Origin: CAVXXB01 sp963765585
GTDB taxonomy: Bacteria > Calditrichota > Calditrichia > JAJRVZ01
Length of the DNA stretch: 64,000 bases
Assembly: GCA_963765585.1 (NCBI GenBank)
Contig: CAVXXB010000005.1
Span: 225,306 to 289,305, forward strand
Direction of reading: 5' to 3'
Positions 8,906-19,862 of the stretch are shown here, in pieces (the stretch's first letter is position 1; each line of letters starts with the position of its first letter). The translations under genes were made by a program, and so were the position numbers. The notes under the pieces were generated by a model that did not search any database, was not told the DNA's origin, and saw only the letters and a program-made list of their open reading frames with translations.

Positions 8906-11242
8906 CTAAAAATCTGCTTTTACGCCAATGGTCGGTAAAATGGGAAACATATTCGTTGTTTCCACGGTCTGAATGACTCTGTCATCCAGTTCTTCATTTT
9001 CGTATTCAATAAACCACACATTTTCACGATTACCGATATTAAAAATTTGGATATATGGTGACAATACCCAGGAATCATAGTGATGTTCATATGTCAGACT
9101 CAGATCGAGACGTATATAATCAGGCAATCGAAAATTATTGATTGCTGTAGGGAATAGGTAAAGCTGGTTGTAGTCTCTGTCTGGTATCCTTGATGAATAA
9201 TATGTCGAGCTGGTGAGAGTGATGGGCTGCCCGGACGAATAAACAAAGTTGGCGCCGAACCTCCAACGTGTTTTATCATTTTTATAGGGTTTATTCTTTA
9301 ACGATCGCCACACATTTTTGATATCCATATTGAAAACAAAATTGACCACATGGGTTCGGTCATGTCGCGGTTCGTACGAATTTCCCTGATTTATGCCCTC
9401 AACCACATACTGGGTTTGCGCCAGGGAGTAAGCCAACCAGCCATTGATTGCGCCATATCTTTTTCTCAGTAAAATTTCTAAGCCGAGTGAATTACCGTCC
9501 CCGCGATTGAAAAGACCTTCAGTCTCGGTAAAGATGGGTCTGCCCCTTGAATCATACCCTGTGGGTGTAAAATCAATAAAATAATTTGTAAGCGAATAAA
9601 GATTATCATATTCTTTGTAATAGGTTTCGATTTCCAGACTGACATTATCACCTACCTCTCTTTGAAATCCCAAAATATAATGAACAGCCTGTGACCGGTC
9701 ATAATTTTCATCAGATGTGAGCCAGATGTCCGCCACAAATGGACGCGGTACTTTGTGCAGGTATTGATAATAGATTCCAATTGATCCATTTATATTTATG
9801 GTCTCGGTCAGACGGTGTTTTATTGCCAGTCGGGGTGCCAGGTCATGAAAATTCTTTTCAGCGGAAAAGAAATTATATCTGAGCCCTGGTTCTATATACC
9901 AGTCAGGGGTTGGCGTGTAAGGAACTGAAACATAACCGGTAAGGGAAGTCCTTTTTCGTTCAATATCTATTATGCCATTTGGGGAGTTTTGCTGATATGA
10001 ATTGTCGATATTCTTTTGTTCAAACCCGAATTTTGCACTTATTTCCTGAGAAAACAGATATTCAAACTGTCCTTTAAATCCAATATCGGAAATTTCATTT
10101 TCCTCCCGAACATTGACCTGAGTAAAACTGAACTCAGATGAGAAATTGCTTGCAGTGAACCAGATATTTGAGAAAAAGTTTGGATTAAATACATGGGTCC
10201 AGCGAATACTGCCGGTGGTGTTACCCCAGTTATAGTCAAGTTCCGGTGCATCCGGCTCTTCTGAGTCGAAATTATAATTTAGAAAATCTGTTCCGCTGAA
10301 AAAACTGAATGTTAATTTGTTATCGGCGTCTATATCGAAAAATGCTTTGAGATGACCATCATAAAAGTAATAATCCGGTATATCATCAACAAACAGCTTT
10401 CCAGTTTCGCCAATATAGGTTCGACGAAATGATCCGGAAATGGACCCGATATCTCCCAATGGCATTTGCAGTGTTGTTTTTGCCGATAGCAGGCTGATTT
10501 CTGCCGTTCCTTGAAAGAATTTTCGATTACCATCCAGGTTGGTCACATCCAGAACCGATGACAATCTTCCGCCATAATCTGCGGTAAACCCACCCTTGGA
10601 TATGGACACATCTTTTATGGCATCGGTATTAAACGTTGAGAAAAGGCCAAAGGCGTGCTCCGGGTTATATACATCGGCACCATCAATTAAAAAGAGATTT
10701 TGATCTGACGTACCACCACGTACATATATCTCAGAGGAATAATCTGAAATGGGCAAGATCCCAGGAAGACTTTGCAATGTTCTGAGCAGATCCGTTTCGG
10801 CAACGGCAGGTACATTTTTAATTTCGAGAGGATTAATTTCTATGGTGGACACTTTTTGCCGGAATAATTTGAGCGAAGTGCGAACCGAGTCGGCTGTGAC
10901 TGATACAACATCGGTTTCTAAATATGCCGGCTGCAATACAATATTTAGTTTCAATGGTTGATCTTGATTTAAACTGATTTTTTTCTGAAAATCTAAAAAG
11001 CCAATATAACTGCAAATGACGGTATAGCTGCCGGATGGCAAGCCAGATATGACATAATACCCGGAATGATTACTTACTGCGCCATAACTATCATCTTCGA
11101 GGTATATATTTGCACCAATCAGAGACTCACCACTGGATTCATCAATAACAAATCCACTGATACTGGAAGTCTGGCTAAACACATTCGTGAATCTGAGTAG
11201 TAGAATGATCGATAAAAACAATATTTTTCGGTTCAAAAACAC
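8906..11242 (-). CDS. TonB-dependent outer-membrane receptor with N-terminal carboxypeptidase-like domain
   Basis: 778 residues. The signal peptide is within residues 1-23. A CarboxypepD_reg-like beta-sandwich follows (~26-110; ISGFVIDESSGESLIGANIY, GYYVISGLPSGSYTV), then a TonB plug (~130-235; LLRTLQSLPGILP, EIYVRGGTSDQNLFLIDG) and a 22-strand-type barrel ending in GVKADF with a C-terminal Phe, as needed for Bam recognition. It imports a ligand across the outer membrane using TonB energy. The pairing with DUF4249 rather than SusD argues against a polysaccharide system. The assigned start is GTG with a poor ribosome site; TTG at 11236 is a plausible alternative because GGGA then lies at better spacing. 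Confidence 0.88.
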   Translation of the reverse strand: MFLNRKILFLSIILLLRFTNVFSQTSSISGFVIDESSGESLIGANIYLEDDSYGAVSNHSGYYVISGLPSGSYTVICSYIGFLDFQKKISLNQDQPLKLNIVLQPAYLETDVVSVTADSVRTSLKLFRQKVSTIEINPLEIKNVPAVAETDLLRTLQSLPGILPISDYSSEIYVRGGTSDQNLFLIDGADVYNPEHAFGLFSTFNTDAIKDVSISKGGFTADYGGRLSSVLDVTNLDGNRKFFQGTAEISLLSAKTTLQMPLGDIGSISGSFRRTYIGETGKLFVDDIPDYYFYDGHLKAFFDIDADNKLTFSFFSGTDFLNYNFDSEEPDAPELDYNWGNTTGSIRWTHVFNPNFFSNIWFTASNFSSEFSFTQVNVREENEISDIGFKGQFEYLFSQEISAKFGFEQKNIDNSYQQNSPNGIIDIERKRTSLTGYVSVPYTPTPDWYIEPGLRYNFFSAEKNFHDLAPRLAIKHRLTETININGSIGIYYQYLHKVPRPFVADIWLTSDENYDRSQAVHYILGFQREVGDNVSLEIETYYKEYDNLYSLTNYFIDFTPTGYDSRGRPIFTETEGLFNRGDGNSLGLEILLRKRYGAINGWLAYSLAQTQYVVEGINQGNSYEPRHDRTHVVNFVFNMDIKNVWRSLKNKPYKNDKTRWRFGANFVYSSGQPITLTSSTYYSSRIPDRDYNQLYLFPTAINNFRLPDYIRLDLSLTYEHHYDSWVLSPYIQIFNIGNRENVWFIEYENEELDDRVIQTVETTNMFPILPTIGVKADF

Positions 11243-11662
11243 TCCCGGCTGATCTCGTTTTCATAGTTGGATATTGGAAAAACTATCTAATACTCCAGAC
11301 TACTAAATTATAGTCAGAACTATAATAACAACATTAGTCATGAACGATACATGAGTGAACAATAAGTATGACAACTCTATTCCATTAAAAGATCATAATA
11401 TAGCAATTCATAATTTACAGAACCACGGCTTTTATCAAAAGGTTATGCGAGTGTGAATTTTAAAAAAACCGCTAAATATTGGAATTTTGATGTGATACTC
11501 AACTAATATTATAAGTAACAATTGACAAAAAGTTTCTATTCGGGAATTTCTAACACAATTCTAACAAACATTCTTGGAAAGATTCTATATTTTTAGAAAT
11601 ATGTTTGTAATGTAATGCAGCTTTGTTAATTTATTCGCAATCTATATTTCGAGGATTTATCT
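11243..11662. other. Divergent intergenic region, AT-rich
   Basis: About 420 bp between the divergently transcribed TonB receptor and the TolC-MFP-RND operon. It must hold both promoters. No repeat family, RNA structure or convincing -35/-10 pair stood out. Confidence 0.5.
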
Positions 11663-13084
11663 ATGGTGAAAAATAATATATTACATCAGTCTAATTGGCT
11701 GTTAATTCTCATCGTATGTGTATTCATGCAAAAAAGTGGGTATGCACAATCTCCCGATCCGTCTGAGACTGTTTATCTGACAATGGAAGAAGCCATCTCC
11801 ATGGCATTGACGCAAAATAATCAGGTTAAGGCCAGTGAATACGGTGTGCTTCAGGCGAAATGGAATTACCGGGCGGCCTGGACCCGGATGTTACCGTCAG
11901 TAAATTTGACATCGCGTTATACCTGGATTGATGACAGCACATTTGCCCTGCGTGATTTTAGCAGATATTTTCAGGATCCTACTTCTCCATTTGGCTTCAA
12001 TATTCCACAGACAGTCTTTCAGGAATCTTTTTATACCTCCATTGATGTAAATCTGCAGCTTTTTAATGCAAATTTATTTTATAACCTTTTTGTCTCAGAA
12101 GCCCAGGAAGAGGCAGCCGAATTCCAGGATGAAAGTACCCGCAGAAATATAATATTTCTGGCACTCAGTACTTATCTCAGTGTTTTGAAAAATGAGGAAA
12201 TATTAAAATTACAAAGGGAATATCTGGATCTTTCTTTGCTCAATTATGAAAAAGCAGAGCGTATGCAGTCTGCCGGCCGGTACTCAAAATCAGAAGCGCT
12301 GCGCTGGAAAGTAGATTACCAACGGCAAAAGGGAATTGTGGTAGATAGCGAAAATCAGGTGCGCAGTGCCCATGCCCGGCTTTGTCGTGTAGTAAATCTG
12401 GATATGAGAACGGCTTTAAAAATTGATCCGCAGATTCCTGAGCGTATTCTGGATGAAGGCAAACGTGTGGCCGCATTGTCTGATGAAGAAGTGATTAAAA
12501 TGATTGATATTGATCAGGAAACACTTATTGCGGCAAATGCCGCATTATCGGCTGCCAGGAAGAATGAAGACATAAGCCGTTTGATGTATCAAAGCTCGCG
12601 GGCCAATTTTATGCCAAATCTGTCTCTGAATTATTCCTACGGATGGCGTGAAAATGAAACGGCAAATCTGGATGACTATTCACCGCAGTTATTAATGGTT
12701 AATTTTAGTATCCCGTTATTTACCAGTTTTAATAACGTCTCAAAACTAAAATCCAGCTATTATGGGTATCAGCAGAGTCAGGAAAATTTCCAGGATCAAT
12801 TACAAAATGTGAGATTTATTTTGACCGAGACGGTTAATAAAATAATCAACCAGAAAACGCAATTGGAAATTTCAAAAGTAAATATTGAATACAATGATCG
12901 GAATTACCGGATTGTTGAACAGCAAAAAGAACAGGGCCTGGTTTCCAATATTGATTTTATCGATGCCAAACTAAATCTACAGGATGCCAAACTTCAGGAT
13001 ATCAATACAAATTATGATTTTATCTCAGGAATCATTGAATTGTACTATTTGCTTGGTAAAATTAATGAAACGGTGCTCGAATAG
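11663..13084 (+). CDS. TolC-family outer-membrane efflux channel
   Basis: 473 residues. A signal peptide ending near GYAQ is followed by two outer-membrane-factor repeats rich in long amphipathic helices (LTMEEAISMALTQNNQVKASEYG; second repeat near SDEEVIKMIDIDQETLIAANAAL). There are also beta-strand segments for the trimeric barrel (PNLSLNYSYGWREN; LLMVNFSIPLF). It would form the outer-membrane duct of a tripartite pump. It is the first gene of a three-gene operon: adaptor at 13118, RND pump at 14599. A CGAGGAT ribosome site precedes the ATG. Length is typical for the family. Confidence 0.88.
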   Translation: MVKNNILHQSNWLLILIVCVFMQKSGYAQSPDPSETVYLTMEEAISMALTQNNQVKASEYGVLQAKWNYRAAWTRMLPSVNLTSRYTWIDDSTFALRDFSRYFQDPTSPFGFNIPQTVFQESFYTSIDVNLQLFNANLFYNLFVSEAQEEAAEFQDESTRRNIIFLALSTYLSVLKNEEILKLQREYLDLSLLNYEKAERMQSAGRYSKSEALRWKVDYQRQKGIVVDSENQVRSAHARLCRVVNLDMRTALKIDPQIPERILDEGKRVAALSDEEVIKMIDIDQETLIAANAALSAARKNEDISRLMYQSSRANFMPNLSLNYSYGWRENETANLDDYSPQLLMVNFSIPLFTSFNNVSKLKSSYYGYQQSQENFQDQLQNVRFILTETVNKIINQKTQLEISKVNIEYNDRNYRIVEQQKEQGLVSNIDFIDAKLNLQDAKLQDINTNYDFISGIIELYYLLGKINETVLE

Positions 13085-13117
13085 CATGAAAAATTTTTAG
13101 TTATGAGGTTTTATAAA

Positions 13118-14224
13118 ATGAAAAATATTATTCAACGCTTTCTATTTCCCGTATTGATGGTTGCCATATATTATTCGTGTGCACCTTCGGAATCAGAGTC
13201 CGACTCGACCGATTCGGCCCCAGCGATTAAAAATTCAATTTCGGTTGAAGCCAGGGTCGTGCGTGCAAAATTCGTGGAGCAAAATCTGTCTCTCACTGGT
13301 GTATTAAAACCACTTAGAGCCGTCGATCTGGTCGCCGAAGTTTCAGGTAAAATTACACGGGTAAATAAACGGGTTGGCGATACGGTCTCAAAAACCGATA
13401 TCATTGCCCGGATAGATGACAAGGTTCCCCTGAGCAATTATCAACATGCCCAGGCACAGGTATTGTCTGCTGAGGCAAATTTGCAAATTGCCAAATTGAA
13501 TTTAAAAAGTGATGAAGACTTATTTAATAACGGCGATATCTCAGAATTAGAACATCAGAATTCAATGTTGACGGTTAAAACGGCGGAAGCAAATCATCAA
13601 TCGGCTCTAGCCAGTCTCAGTCAATTTGAAAAGGCCTGGCAGGATACGCGAATTATTTCCCCAATTGCCGGTGTCATATCACGTAAACATATAAATGCCG
13701 GAACGATGGTAATGATCAACATGCCCTTATTTCGCGTAGTAGATCTGAGTACCCTTAAACTGGAAGTGGGTGTTCCCCAGGAAATAATCAGCCGGGTAAG
13801 GAAAGGTAACCAGGCGCAGATCGAAATTTCAGGTCTTGCCGGTCGGAAATTTCCAGGTACAGTTGAAAGAATTTCACCGGAAGCCGATGAGAAGACCGGC
13901 GCATTTAATGTTGAGATCCTGGTAAAAAATACCAGGGATAATCTCATCAAAGCCGGAATGACAGCAAAGTTGGACGTCACGATACGCACAGACAATAACC
14001 AGATTGTAGTTCCCGATCATGCGATCGTTTTCAGGAAAAATGAAAAATTTGTGTATAAAATAAAAAATAAAATCGCGTTTCTGGAGCAAATCGATACGGG
14101 TGAAACCATAGGTGGCCAGGTAGTGATTGCCGGAGGAGTGAGTGAAGGTGATACCATCGTCGTCGTCGGAATGAAAAATCTGGGCGTCGAAACCCCTGTG
14201 TGGATCGAGGAGTTGTATGAGTAG
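13118..14224 (+). CDS. RND efflux periplasmic adaptor (membrane fusion protein), lipoprotein
   Basis: 368 residues from the ATG at 13118, chosen because GAGG lies 9 nt upstream; an in-frame ATG at 13103 overlaps that site. The lipoprotein signal has a YYSC lipobox, so the mature protein is anchored to the inner membrane. Order: barrel/lipoyl first half (LKPLRAVDLVAEVSGKI), alpha-hairpin (~100-150, coiled), lipoyl second half (RIISPIAGVISRKHINAGTMV), beta-barrel (GLAGRKFPGTVERISPEAD) and membrane-proximal domain. It links the RND pump to TolC. A 374-bp repeat-rich gap separates it from the pump gene. Confidence 0.87.
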   Translation: MKNIIQRFLFPVLMVAIYYSCAPSESESDSTDSAPAIKNSISVEARVVRAKFVEQNLSLTGVLKPLRAVDLVAEVSGKITRVNKRVGDTVSKTDIIARIDDKVPLSNYQHAQAQVLSAEANLQIAKLNLKSDEDLFNNGDISELEHQNSMLTVKTAEANHQSALASLSQFEKAWQDTRIISPIAGVISRKHINAGTMVMINMPLFRVVDLSTLKLEVGVPQEIISRVRKGNQAQIEISGLAGRKFPGTVERISPEADEKTGAFNVEILVKNTRDNLIKAGMTAKLDVTIRTDNNQIVVPDHAIVFRKNEKFVYKIKNKIAFLEQIDTGETIGGQVVIAGGVSEGDTIVVVGMKNLGVETPVWIEELYE

Positions 14225-14598
14225 GGCTCGGCACTAGGCACTGGGTACTCGGTACTCGGTGCTCGTCGCTAGGCACTCGGCACTGGGATAAATAATTTGA
14301 GATGAGAGATTAGAGATTAGAGATTAGAAATAGGCAATAGGCGATGGGTGATTGTCGCGTCGCAAATCATTTCAATATATAATCCCTAATTAATTCTGCG
14401 TCTTTGCCAGAAATAAACGATATTGGCTTCATGTCTCGGCTTAAAGGTCTATACAAGATGACTTTAAATTTATCAACTTACATCCTGTGTCCTGTATCTT
14501 GCATCAAGCATCCAGGATCCAGAAACCAGCGCCGAGTGCCCGGTACCGAGAAACAAGAACTATAATTTTTAGCACGATCAAACTTCAAGGACAACACC
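14225..14598. repeat. Nested inverted-repeat block made of short degenerate tandem repeats
   Basis: Lies between the adaptor and pump genes of one operon. From left: a run of ~7-bp GGCACTN/GGTACTC units (14226-14287), AGATTAG units (14304-14328), AGGCAAT-type units, then TGTATCTTGCATC-type units (14480-14510) and a tract inverse to the first run (GCGCCGAGTGCCCGGTACCG, 14529-14548). Outer arms therefore pair across ~300 bp. No open frame here resembles a protein. The same word families recur at 47822-48192. Confidence 0.6.
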
Positions 14599-17500
14599 AT
14601 GTCAATCGCTGAATTTTCGGTAAAAAAACCGGTTTTGGTAAACTTGTTAATGATTGGATTGTTTATTGCCGGTGGCATCTCTCTTTTTCAATTACCGACA
14701 GAGTTAAATCCCGAGATAAATTTCAACTGGGTATTCATCACGGTGATTTACCCGGGAGCCGCACCCCATGACACAGAAAGTCTGATTGTCGATCCCATTG
14801 AAGCAGAAGTCAAGGATATTGATGATATAGAAGAAATTCAGTCCAATGCCGGTGAAGGTTTTGGCTTTATAATGGTAAAGTTCAAGGACATGTCGGATGC
14901 TGAGTTTCGCGAGCATTTTCTTGATCTCAAGGCGGAAATTGATAAAGTAAAACTTCCCGATGAAGCCGAGGATCCGTTGATTGAAGCTTTTGACAGCGGT
15001 GATTTTCTTCCGGTTATCACCATCAACATGTCCTACTCCATCCCTGACAATAATGCACAAAAAATTGCGGATGAGTTGGAAGAGGACCTGACAGATCTTA
15101 CCGGAGTTGCTAAAGTGCAGGTTTCCGGTCTGGCTGAACGTGAGATCTGGATTGAAGTGGACCCGGTAAGAATGAATGCCCTTGGGGTCACATTTGATGA
15201 AATTGTGATGGCGTTAAAAGTCCGGAATTTAAATGTTCCCGGGGGTAATATTACATTTGGCAAAACGGAGTATTTAATACGCTCATTGGGCGAATATCAA
15301 TCGCTTTCTGAGATCGGACAAACAATTGTCCGGACATCCGGAGGTAACGAATTTATAAAGATTAAAGATGTCGCCGAAGTAAAAGACCGGCGGAAGGAAA
15401 TGGTGATTTTATCCCGTCTGAATGGCGAGCGATCCATAACATTTTCAATATCAAAACAAAGTGATGTTAATTCCATTGATGTGATTGACCGTATTAAAGC
15501 CCTGGTAGATGAATATCAACGTGAAAGTCCCGATGGCATTGAGATTAGTTATTCCAATGACAATTCTACCATGATTACCCGTAGCATTAATGTTTTGCGG
15601 AACAATGCCCTAACCGGTATGATACTTATTGTACTTGTCCTGTATTTTTTCCTTGGTAAAGCCAATGCCGGACTGGCATTGCTGGGAATACCTATATCAT
15701 TCTTCATCACATTTATACTGATGAATATGTTAGGGTACAGTCTAAACGGCACCACATTATTTGCCCTGGTTATGGTGCTGGGTATCATTGTGGATGATGC
15801 GATTATTGTGATTGAAAATTGTCACAGATATCGCATGATGGGTTTTAATTCTTTTGAATCAGCCATTCAAGGCACCCGGGAAGTAGTGGCACCAATTCTA
15901 TCCTCGATCGGAACGAATATTGCCGCATTTCTGCCATTGATTCTGCTTCCGGGAATCATGGGTAAGTTTATGCGCATTATCCCGATTGTCTTTTCGCTGG
16001 CATTAGTCGCCTCATTGTTTGAGGCATTTTTTCTCTTGCCTTCACATTATGCCGACTGGACGATCAAATCAAAAATATACAAAAAGGGTGAAAAGCCGTT
16101 CTATAAAAACTTACGCAGACACTATAGTCATCTATTAATTAGAATATTACGATTTCGCTATGTGGTATTAGGTGCTATGATTATTATATTTCTCGGATCG
16201 TTTATGATTATTCCACTGGTTGGGGTTGAGCTGTTTGGCGAGGAAGATTTTGATCAGTTTAGAGTGCTGATCCGGCTTCCTGAAGGCAGCAGCCTGGATG
16301 AGACGGATCGTGTTATTAAAAAATTTGAAGCCGTTGCCAGGGAATTACCTCAATCTCAGATCCGGGCGATTATCACAAATGTGGGTTTATTACAAGGCAA
16401 TGAGGAATGGCTTACACGAAAAAGTGTTGGCCAGCTGAATATTTGAGCTGGAACCGGTTGAAAAGCGGGATGTGAGCACCGACGAGATAATTACGCTTAT
16501 GCGTGAATATACAAAGAATATCAGCGGACCAATTGCCATCGAGTTTGAAAAAATATCAGGTGGCCCTCCTGTGGGGAAGCCCATAGCCGTAAAGGTGCAG
16601 GGTAAATATCTTACGGATATCAAACAGGCATCTCTGGCGTTACAGGATTCATTGCGATCCATGTTGGGAACGTTTGATATTAGCGATGATTTTCCACCCG
16701 GTAAACAGGAAATCAGAATAAAAGTCGATGAAGATAAAGCAGCCATGTATGGTTTCAATACTCAATATGTTGCATTGAATGTTCGCTACGCGTTTGACGG
16801 GGTCGAAGCGACTGAATTCCGCGAAGGGGATGATGAAATAGATGTGATCGTGAAGTATAACAAGGAGTATCGTTCATCGGTGGATGATGTGTTAAATCTG
16901 AGATTAACAAATCAGACCGGACAAACCGTGGCATTACGGGATATGGTGACTTTCTCAATCGAAGCCGGTCCCGATGAAATAAGACGTTTTGACCAGAAAC
17001 GAACCATCATTGTATCGGGTCAGATAGATGACCAGAAGACAACTCTTGATGCCATTAACGATAGATTAACAGATATCTTTCCCGAAATGGAGAATAAATT
17101 TCCTGGTATTAAGTTTAAGATTGGCGGACAATATGAAGAATTTGTAAATATCTTTTCCAACATCGGCCCGTTGTTTCTTTTAAGTTTAATTTTAATATTT
17201 TTGATTTTGGGTACACAATTCAATTCATACTCACAGCCATTGGTTATCTTAACCACGGTGCCATTTGCTCTGATTGGCGCGCTGTTTGGATTATTGATAT
17301 CCAACAATCCGTTCAGTGTGATTGCCCTGTACGGGTTTGTAGCTCTGGCGGGAATTGTGGTAAATGATGCCATTGTGATGATGACTTTTATAAATAATAG
17401 ACGCAAGGACAGTCCACTGAGTGTATTTAAAATATGGCGCAGTATTGTCAATAGCGGGCGTTTGCGACTGAGACCGATCATACTGACCTCTTTAACCACC

Positions 17501-17698
17501 ATATCCGGTCTGATCCCCATGGCATTTGGTATTGGCGGGTCATCAGCCATGTGGTCGCCTCTGGCCAATGTGATCCTGTTTGGATTGCTGTTTGCCACGG
17601 TGCTAACATTGCTGGTGATACCCAGTTTCATGGCCATTCTGGATGATATTAAGGGAAGCCGGAAGAAGATACGCCGTAGTTTAATGGCGGAAATGTAG
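14599..17698 (+). CDS. RND (HAE1-type) efflux pump, one frameshift
   Basis: Reconstructed length 1032 residues, normal for the AcrB/HAE1 family. The first segment ends at a TGA at 16444 and the second is open from 16442 in the next frame. Removing one T from the TTT at 16442-16444 reads GQLNIELEPVEKRD and makes the total divisible by three. The first segment has TM1, porter subdomains PN1/PN2 and TM2-TM6 with the proton-relay motif GIIVDDAIIVIEN. The second has PC1/PC2 and TM7-TM12 with GIVVNDAIVMM. It exports hydrophobic or amphipathic compounds by proton antiport, working with the adaptor and TolC channel encoded just upstream. A sequencing error is the simplest reading of the frameshift. 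Confidence 0.85.
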
Positions 17699-17721
17699 GG
17701 ACATGGCATGTTGAATACTAC
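17695..17721. repeat. Partial copy of the GTAGGGACACGGCATG palindrome family
   Basis: GTAGGGACATGGCATG followed by a degenerate right arm ending CTAC, overlapping the last codon of the RND gene. Better copies lie at 32476-32526, 40647-40674 and 40757-40782. The rest of 17722-17837 contains a CCCTTAGTCCCTGAG tract and no gene. Confidence 0.5.
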
Positions 17722-17837
17722 GTTAACTGGGCTGTGTACTCTGTTAAGCACCTGATTCCCTTAGTCCCTGAGAGATGCAAAAAAGTGATAAATATAAAGA
17801 ATCTTTTATCCGTATTGTAAATGATCAATAATAATAA

Positions 17838-19555
17838 TTACTTCTGTGTTACCATAAAATCCCGCAGTCGGTTTAAAGTAAAGGCAAACTCGTGAGATCT
17901 GAATCCGGCAAAATTTGGTGAAATTTTTTGGTCAATTATATCAATTCCAAATTCATCAATATCATTTGATATGTGCTCAGATATTTCCCTCAACGTGTTT
18001 TTTCCGTTCATATACTTTTTTGCATAATTAATGGCAAAGCCCAGGGCCTCTTGTTTGAGAAAGTTCAATTAACTGCTCCAGATCTGTCAGATCAATTTCA
18101 TGCTGCCCAAAATGTATTCTGTTTGTTTCTTTGGCATAAATCCCGATCTTACCATACTGATTCTCTGGATTTATTGATTCGGCCAGTGGAATTCGTGCTG
18201 TTATGTTTACAGATTCTCCGGTATTTTCTGTTTCGCGGTTTAGTGGAGAATTTTGCACAATTATTTTTACTTGTTCAGTCACATCAATGGCCTGATAATT
18301 TTTCAGTTGAATCACATGATCTGCTACATCAAAATAATCGCCAATGCCCCCCAATACCAAGACAGTGCTGACACCCTGATTTTCATAGAGTTGACGGACA
18401 TTATCTATGTAGCTTGAAATCGGTTCATCACACTTCCGGACGAGTTGTTGCATCTTTTGATCTCTGATCATAAAGTTTGTTGCACAGGTATCTTCATCCA
18501 TTAATAAGACCTTTGCCCCGCTTTCCAGCGCTTCAATAATTCCGGCAGCCTGGGAGGTACTGCCACTGGCATTTTCTGTTGAAAAATTAACTGTGTTTTT
18601 TAAGAACGGAAGATTATTTATAAATGATGATATGTTTGTATTCGTGATGTATCTTCCACTGTAATGCTCTGATCTTGACTGTATCAGGATCTGAAACACA
18701 ATATTCCCTGCCATCTCCGGGAATATGGTTATATATACCCATAGAGATCGAGTCGAGTAAAGTAGATTTGCCATGATATCCACCGCCAGTTATTAATGTA
18801 ACACCGGCCGGTATGCCCATACCGGTTATCCTTCCTGCGTGCGGCAGTGAAAGTTCAACCTGATATTTTTCAGGTGAGATAAAAGGTACTGCAGATGCAG
18901 AATCGAGAGGCTGATGGTTGGCCCCACTTTTGCGGGGTAATATGGCCTGGTTTTTTATAAATGCCACTAATCCATGATCATGAAGTTGATGTCTAAGATC
19001 TTCAGTATCCTCAGCTACATCCAGGTGCAAGTCCAGTTCCTTCTGACTAATGTTTTTTGCAAGTAAAGTGTGATTCACAATTAGTGGTAATTCCTTAAAA
19101 AGCATATCCTTTGCAATTTCAGCATTGATTGATCTGCCTGAAGCCGGCAAGCCGATAAAACAACGTAGTTCAATCATGTTTTTACTTAATATCACACTAC
19201 TGCGCTCTAAAACCGCCTGACCCGGTTGGTTGATTGTGATGACTCCGCTAAAACCAGTGCCTCTGAGGCCCTTACCATGTTTTTGACAAGCGGTATAAAA
19301 TCTCCTGGTGAGATAATCCCTAAATGCGATTTTCCTTATTTTTGAATTTATGTCTGCCGATAAAATATCTTTTTCATTGCGGTTGACATGTATCCGGTAA
19401 ATTCCGGTATGGGGAGGGGCATAGGGATCCTTGGGGATTTGTTCAAAAACGAGGCCATAATACTCGAGTTTGTAAGTTCCTTTTAGGTCCTGATAGGAAC
19501 CATAGTCTTTACCATTAATCGAATCTAGTTTTTTTAAAATGATATCGCTATCCAT
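17838..19555 (-). CDS. ABC-class P-loop ATPase (COG3044-like), two frameshifts
   Basis: Reconstructed length 571 residues. Order on the minus strand: an N-terminal domain (ending near residue 230), the P-loop GGGYHGKST, then after a frameshift FSTENASGSTSQAA (the signature-like segment of this family), Walker B KVLLMDEDTCATN, and after a second frameshift the C-terminal helices (ALGFAINYAKKYMNGK). The extra bases sit near 18663 (GCATTACAG read as GCATACAG) and near 18046 (AGAGGCC read as AGAGCC); removing both gives a continuous family-like sequence. This is a soluble predicted ABC-class ATPase whose cellular role is not established. It is monocistronic and divergent from the VOC gene. Sequencing error and decay cannot be separated here. 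Confidence 0.8.
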
Positions 19556-19862
19556 TATAAGTTCTCTAATATGTAAGTAATATTATATTTTCTATTTATT
19601 TCGTTAACTAATATGAAAAATATTAAACGCGTTTACCTACAGTTTCTGAAGGTAATATTCAGAGAATGATTTTCTTAAATAGCAGGATCTTTGTGTAATA
19701 AATTTAGCGAATCACTTTGAAAGATCAAGAAATAATTATAATAATCAAAGGTGGAATAGAATTATACTTTTATAAAAAAATTATTGCTTTTAGTAATTTA
19801 ATGGTATACATTTGTACACCATTAAGTATTTATCTAATTAATATTATTCAGAGGGAGGATGT
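19556..19862. other. Divergent AT-rich intergenic region
   Basis: About 307 bp between the ABC-class ATPase and the VOC gene. The only structured element is the palindrome annotated at 19799-19824; a GAGGGAGGA ribosome site precedes the VOC start. Confidence 0.5.
19783..19824 (+). promoter_or_regulatory. Candidate promoter with overlapping palindromic operator
   Basis: A 26-bp imperfect palindrome at 19799-19824 has half-sites TAATGGTATACA and TGTACACCATTA, matching at 11 of 12 positions around a 2-bp centre. Its left half contains TATACA (19805-19810), a possible -10 box, with ATTGCT (19783-19788) 16 bp upstream as a weak -35. A dimeric repressor bound here would block transcription of the VOC gene 38 bp downstream. 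Confidence 0.4.

Noticed and set aside
14031..14678. Short minus-strand frames over the operon repeat block
   Set aside because: They translate short-word repeats and overlap conserved coding sequence of the adaptor and pump.
16442..16446. Programmed +1 frameshift at ATT TGA in the RND gene, similar to the prfB CTT TGA site
   Set aside because: There is no upstream Shine-Dalgarno-like stimulator, RND genes are not known to be recoded, and many other genes in the window carry similar one-base insertions without a nearby stop codon.
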